This document shows, piece by piece, positions 62,806-64,000 of a stretch of DNA of 64,000 bases (positions within the stretch are counted from its first letter, which is position 1; each line of letters starts with the position of its first letter). This DNA comes from JAALKW01 sp963974485 (GTDB lineage Bacteria; Pseudomonadota; Gammaproteobacteria; Legionellales; Legionellaceae). Below the pieces are notes generated by a model that did no database searches, was not told where the DNA came from, and saw only the letters and a program-made list of their open reading frames with translations. Made by a program: the position numbers and the translations under genes. Location: the NCBI GenBank assembly GCA_963974485.1, contig CAXBBS010000003.1, positions 1 through 64,000 of the forward strand, read 5' to 3'.

Positions 62806-63867
62806 ATGAAAAAAAATATTTTTTTATTTTTGCTTTTAGTTGCGTTCAGAACAACTGCTGGGTCGAGTCCTACCCACTTATCCCAAGACGAGCAAGATAC
62901 CGTTTCTGTTTTCAAACACGCCTCATCGAATGTTGTTTATGTGCATCGTATCAATCGCTTTCAAACACCGTTTGCCGAGCAATTTGAGGCCTCATCAGGT
63001 GCTGGCTCGGGTATTATCTGGGATAAACAAGGGCATGTGGTCACCAATTATCACGTGATTCATGGTGCGGATAATCTCATGGTCAGCTCTGGCAACCAAA
63101 CAACCCCTGCCAAAGTCATCGGTGTTGAACCCCGAAAAGATATCGCTGTTCTCGAGCTTGTGAAAGCACGTGATTTTTCTGCGACCCAACATATTACCCC
63201 GTTTGAAATAGCCGACACACAATCTTTAGTTGTTGGACAAAAAACCATTGCGATAGGTAATCCTTTTGGATTAGATCATAGCTTAACAACCGGCGTTATT
63301 TCCGCTCTGGGGCGTGAAGTACCTGGTGTGTCGGGCGTGAATATCCGGGATATGATTCAAACCGATGCGTCGATTAATCCCGGCAACTCTGGTGGGCCGT
63401 TATTAGATAGCCAAGGCCGTTTAATTGGCTTAAATACCATGATTTACTCAAACTCAGGCGCTTCATCGGGAGTGGGTTTTGCTGTTCCTGCCGAGGCTTT
63501 GGCACGTATCGTGCCTCAGCTTATCAAATACGGTCGAGTAAAAATGGCCGGCATCGGCATTATTCCTCTGCAAGATCGTATTGCGTATCGGTTTGGTGAT
63601 GGGCAAGGTGTTTTTATATCTGAAGTTTTGCCAAACACTCCTGCTTCAGAGCTTGGCTTAAGCGGGGTTAGGCTCGATCAGTTTGGCCGCCTGATTCTTG
63701 GCGATGCGATTATCGCCATCAATCATCACCCCATTAAAAATTATAACGATTTATATAATACGCTGACTGATATTCCTATTGGTGAAAAAATCCAAATAAA
63801 ACTTAATCGTTTTGGCAAAACACGGGATATATCCATTAAAACCATCGATATATCTGAAGAGCGTTAA
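62806..63867 (+). CDS. Periplasmic trypsin-like serine protease with PDZ domain (DegS/HtrA family)
   Basis: The 353-residue protein has a signal peptide or anchor (1-19) and an HtrA protease domain. Its catalytic His is in VVTNYHVIHGAD, Asp in PRKDIAVLELV and Ser in INPGNSGGPLLD. One PDZ domain follows (about 260-345, VFISEVLPNTPASELGLSG). A single PDZ resembles DegS; DegP/DegQ have two. The N-terminus is short for a DegS anchor, so it may be soluble. GGAGG precedes the ATG. It has no operon partner. Confidence 0.92.
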   Translation: MKKNIFLFLLLVAFRTTAGSSPTHLSQDEQDTVSVFKHASSNVVYVHRINRFQTPFAEQFEASSGAGSGIIWDKQGHVVTNYHVIHGADNLMVSSGNQTTPAKVIGVEPRKDIAVLELVKARDFSATQHITPFEIADTQSLVVGQKTIAIGNPFGLDHSLTTGVISALGREVPGVSGVNIRDMIQTDASINPGNSGGPLLDSQGRLIGLNTMIYSNSGASSGVGFAVPAEALARIVPQLIKYGRVKMAGIGIIPLQDRIAYRFGDGQGVFISEVLPNTPASELGLSGVRLDQFGRLILGDAIIAINHHPIKNYNDLYNTLTDIPIGEKIQIKLNRFGKTRDISIKTIDISEER

Positions 63868-63975
63868 TGCATGTAACTGCATCACTTAAACGGTATTGAT
63901 TGAAATATTTAATTTCAGTCGTTATTGTAGAGGTGGCTCTAACACGGAATTATAAATAATTGAAAAGGATACGAT

Positions 63976-64000
63976 ATGCCAAAAATAAAACAAAGTACGC
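63976..64000 (+). CDS. Start of a gene cut by the right window edge
   Basis: An ATG at 63976 preceded by AAAAGGA opens a frame MPKIKQST that runs to the edge. The signal is good, but only eight codons are visible, so no product can be named. Confidence 0.4.

Noticed and set aside
1..64000. tRNA, rRNA, tmRNA, RNase P or CRISPR arrays
   Set aside because: Scanning by eye found no T-loop-like sequences, rRNA motifs or regularly spaced short repeats. The only regular repeats are protein-coding.

Overview
The window looks like part of a gammaproteobacterial chromosome of moderate-to-low GC, most probably a Legionellales-like bacterium associated with amoebae or other protists. The core gene neighbourhoods are gammaproteobacterial: yciO-trpS-rluB-rlmD-relA, lnt-leuS-lptE-holA, clpS-clpA, groS-groL behind a sigma-32 type promoter, gltX next to a GacS/BarA/LetS-type hybrid kinase, and a PPi-type phosphofructokinase. 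The accessory genes are eukaryote-like: a leucine-rich-repeat protein ending in a CaaX box, and a 1665-residue protein carrying two TKL-like kinase domains around a long armadillo array. I identify the lineage only by inference. I saw no tRNA, rRNA or CRISPR array.

Layout. 1-2600 is a scarred region: a hipBA module with hipA cut off at its catalytic loop, a paired-operator promoter, a duplicated tail of yebC, a site-2 protease missing its zinc motif, and then intact yebC. 2683-5870 holds hmgA (tyrosine catabolism), converging on and overlapping an O-antigen ligase and a core glycosyltransferase. 6034-10993 is an A-B-A' cluster: two paralogous small membrane proteins flank a 1080-residue unknown protein, each with its own TTGACA promoter. 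11107-16276 holds folD, clpA, clpS and icd. 16586-23663 holds the LRR-CaaX and ARM-kinase genes. 23944-26513 holds dps and groESL. 26787-29974 is a tightly coupled operon grxC-tspO-dsbD-crcB-DUF190.

30065-31723 is a foreign-looking three-gene cassette (PlsC-like acyltransferase, membrane protein, YiiX-like permuted NlpC/P60 protein). 31920-38170 is the translation/stringent-response operon. 38263-43717 holds a 2H phosphoesterase, small secreted proteins, a UreI/AmiS channel, a DUF1566-like surface protein with a neighbouring outer-membrane barrel, and a structured noncoding stretch. 43770-49821 is lnt-leuS-lptE-(secreted Cys-rich protein)-holA. 50316-52867 holds two tandem secreted proteins with a 629-bp block of identical DNA and divergent C-terminal halves. 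52882-58848 holds a HIT protein, rluE, periplasmic msrAB, an unknown 569-residue alpha-helical protein, coaX and gltX. 58932-63867 holds the LetS-like kinase, pfp and a DegS/DegP-like protease. A further gene begins at the right edge.

The most promising undescribed biology is the set of probable host-directed proteins: LRR-CaaX, the dual kinase-ARM protein with an MLKL-like N-terminal helical bundle, and the A-B-A' cluster. The acyltransferase/YiiX cassette and the recombining twin secreted proteins come next. All functional statements rest on motif recognition and gene context; no database search was run.
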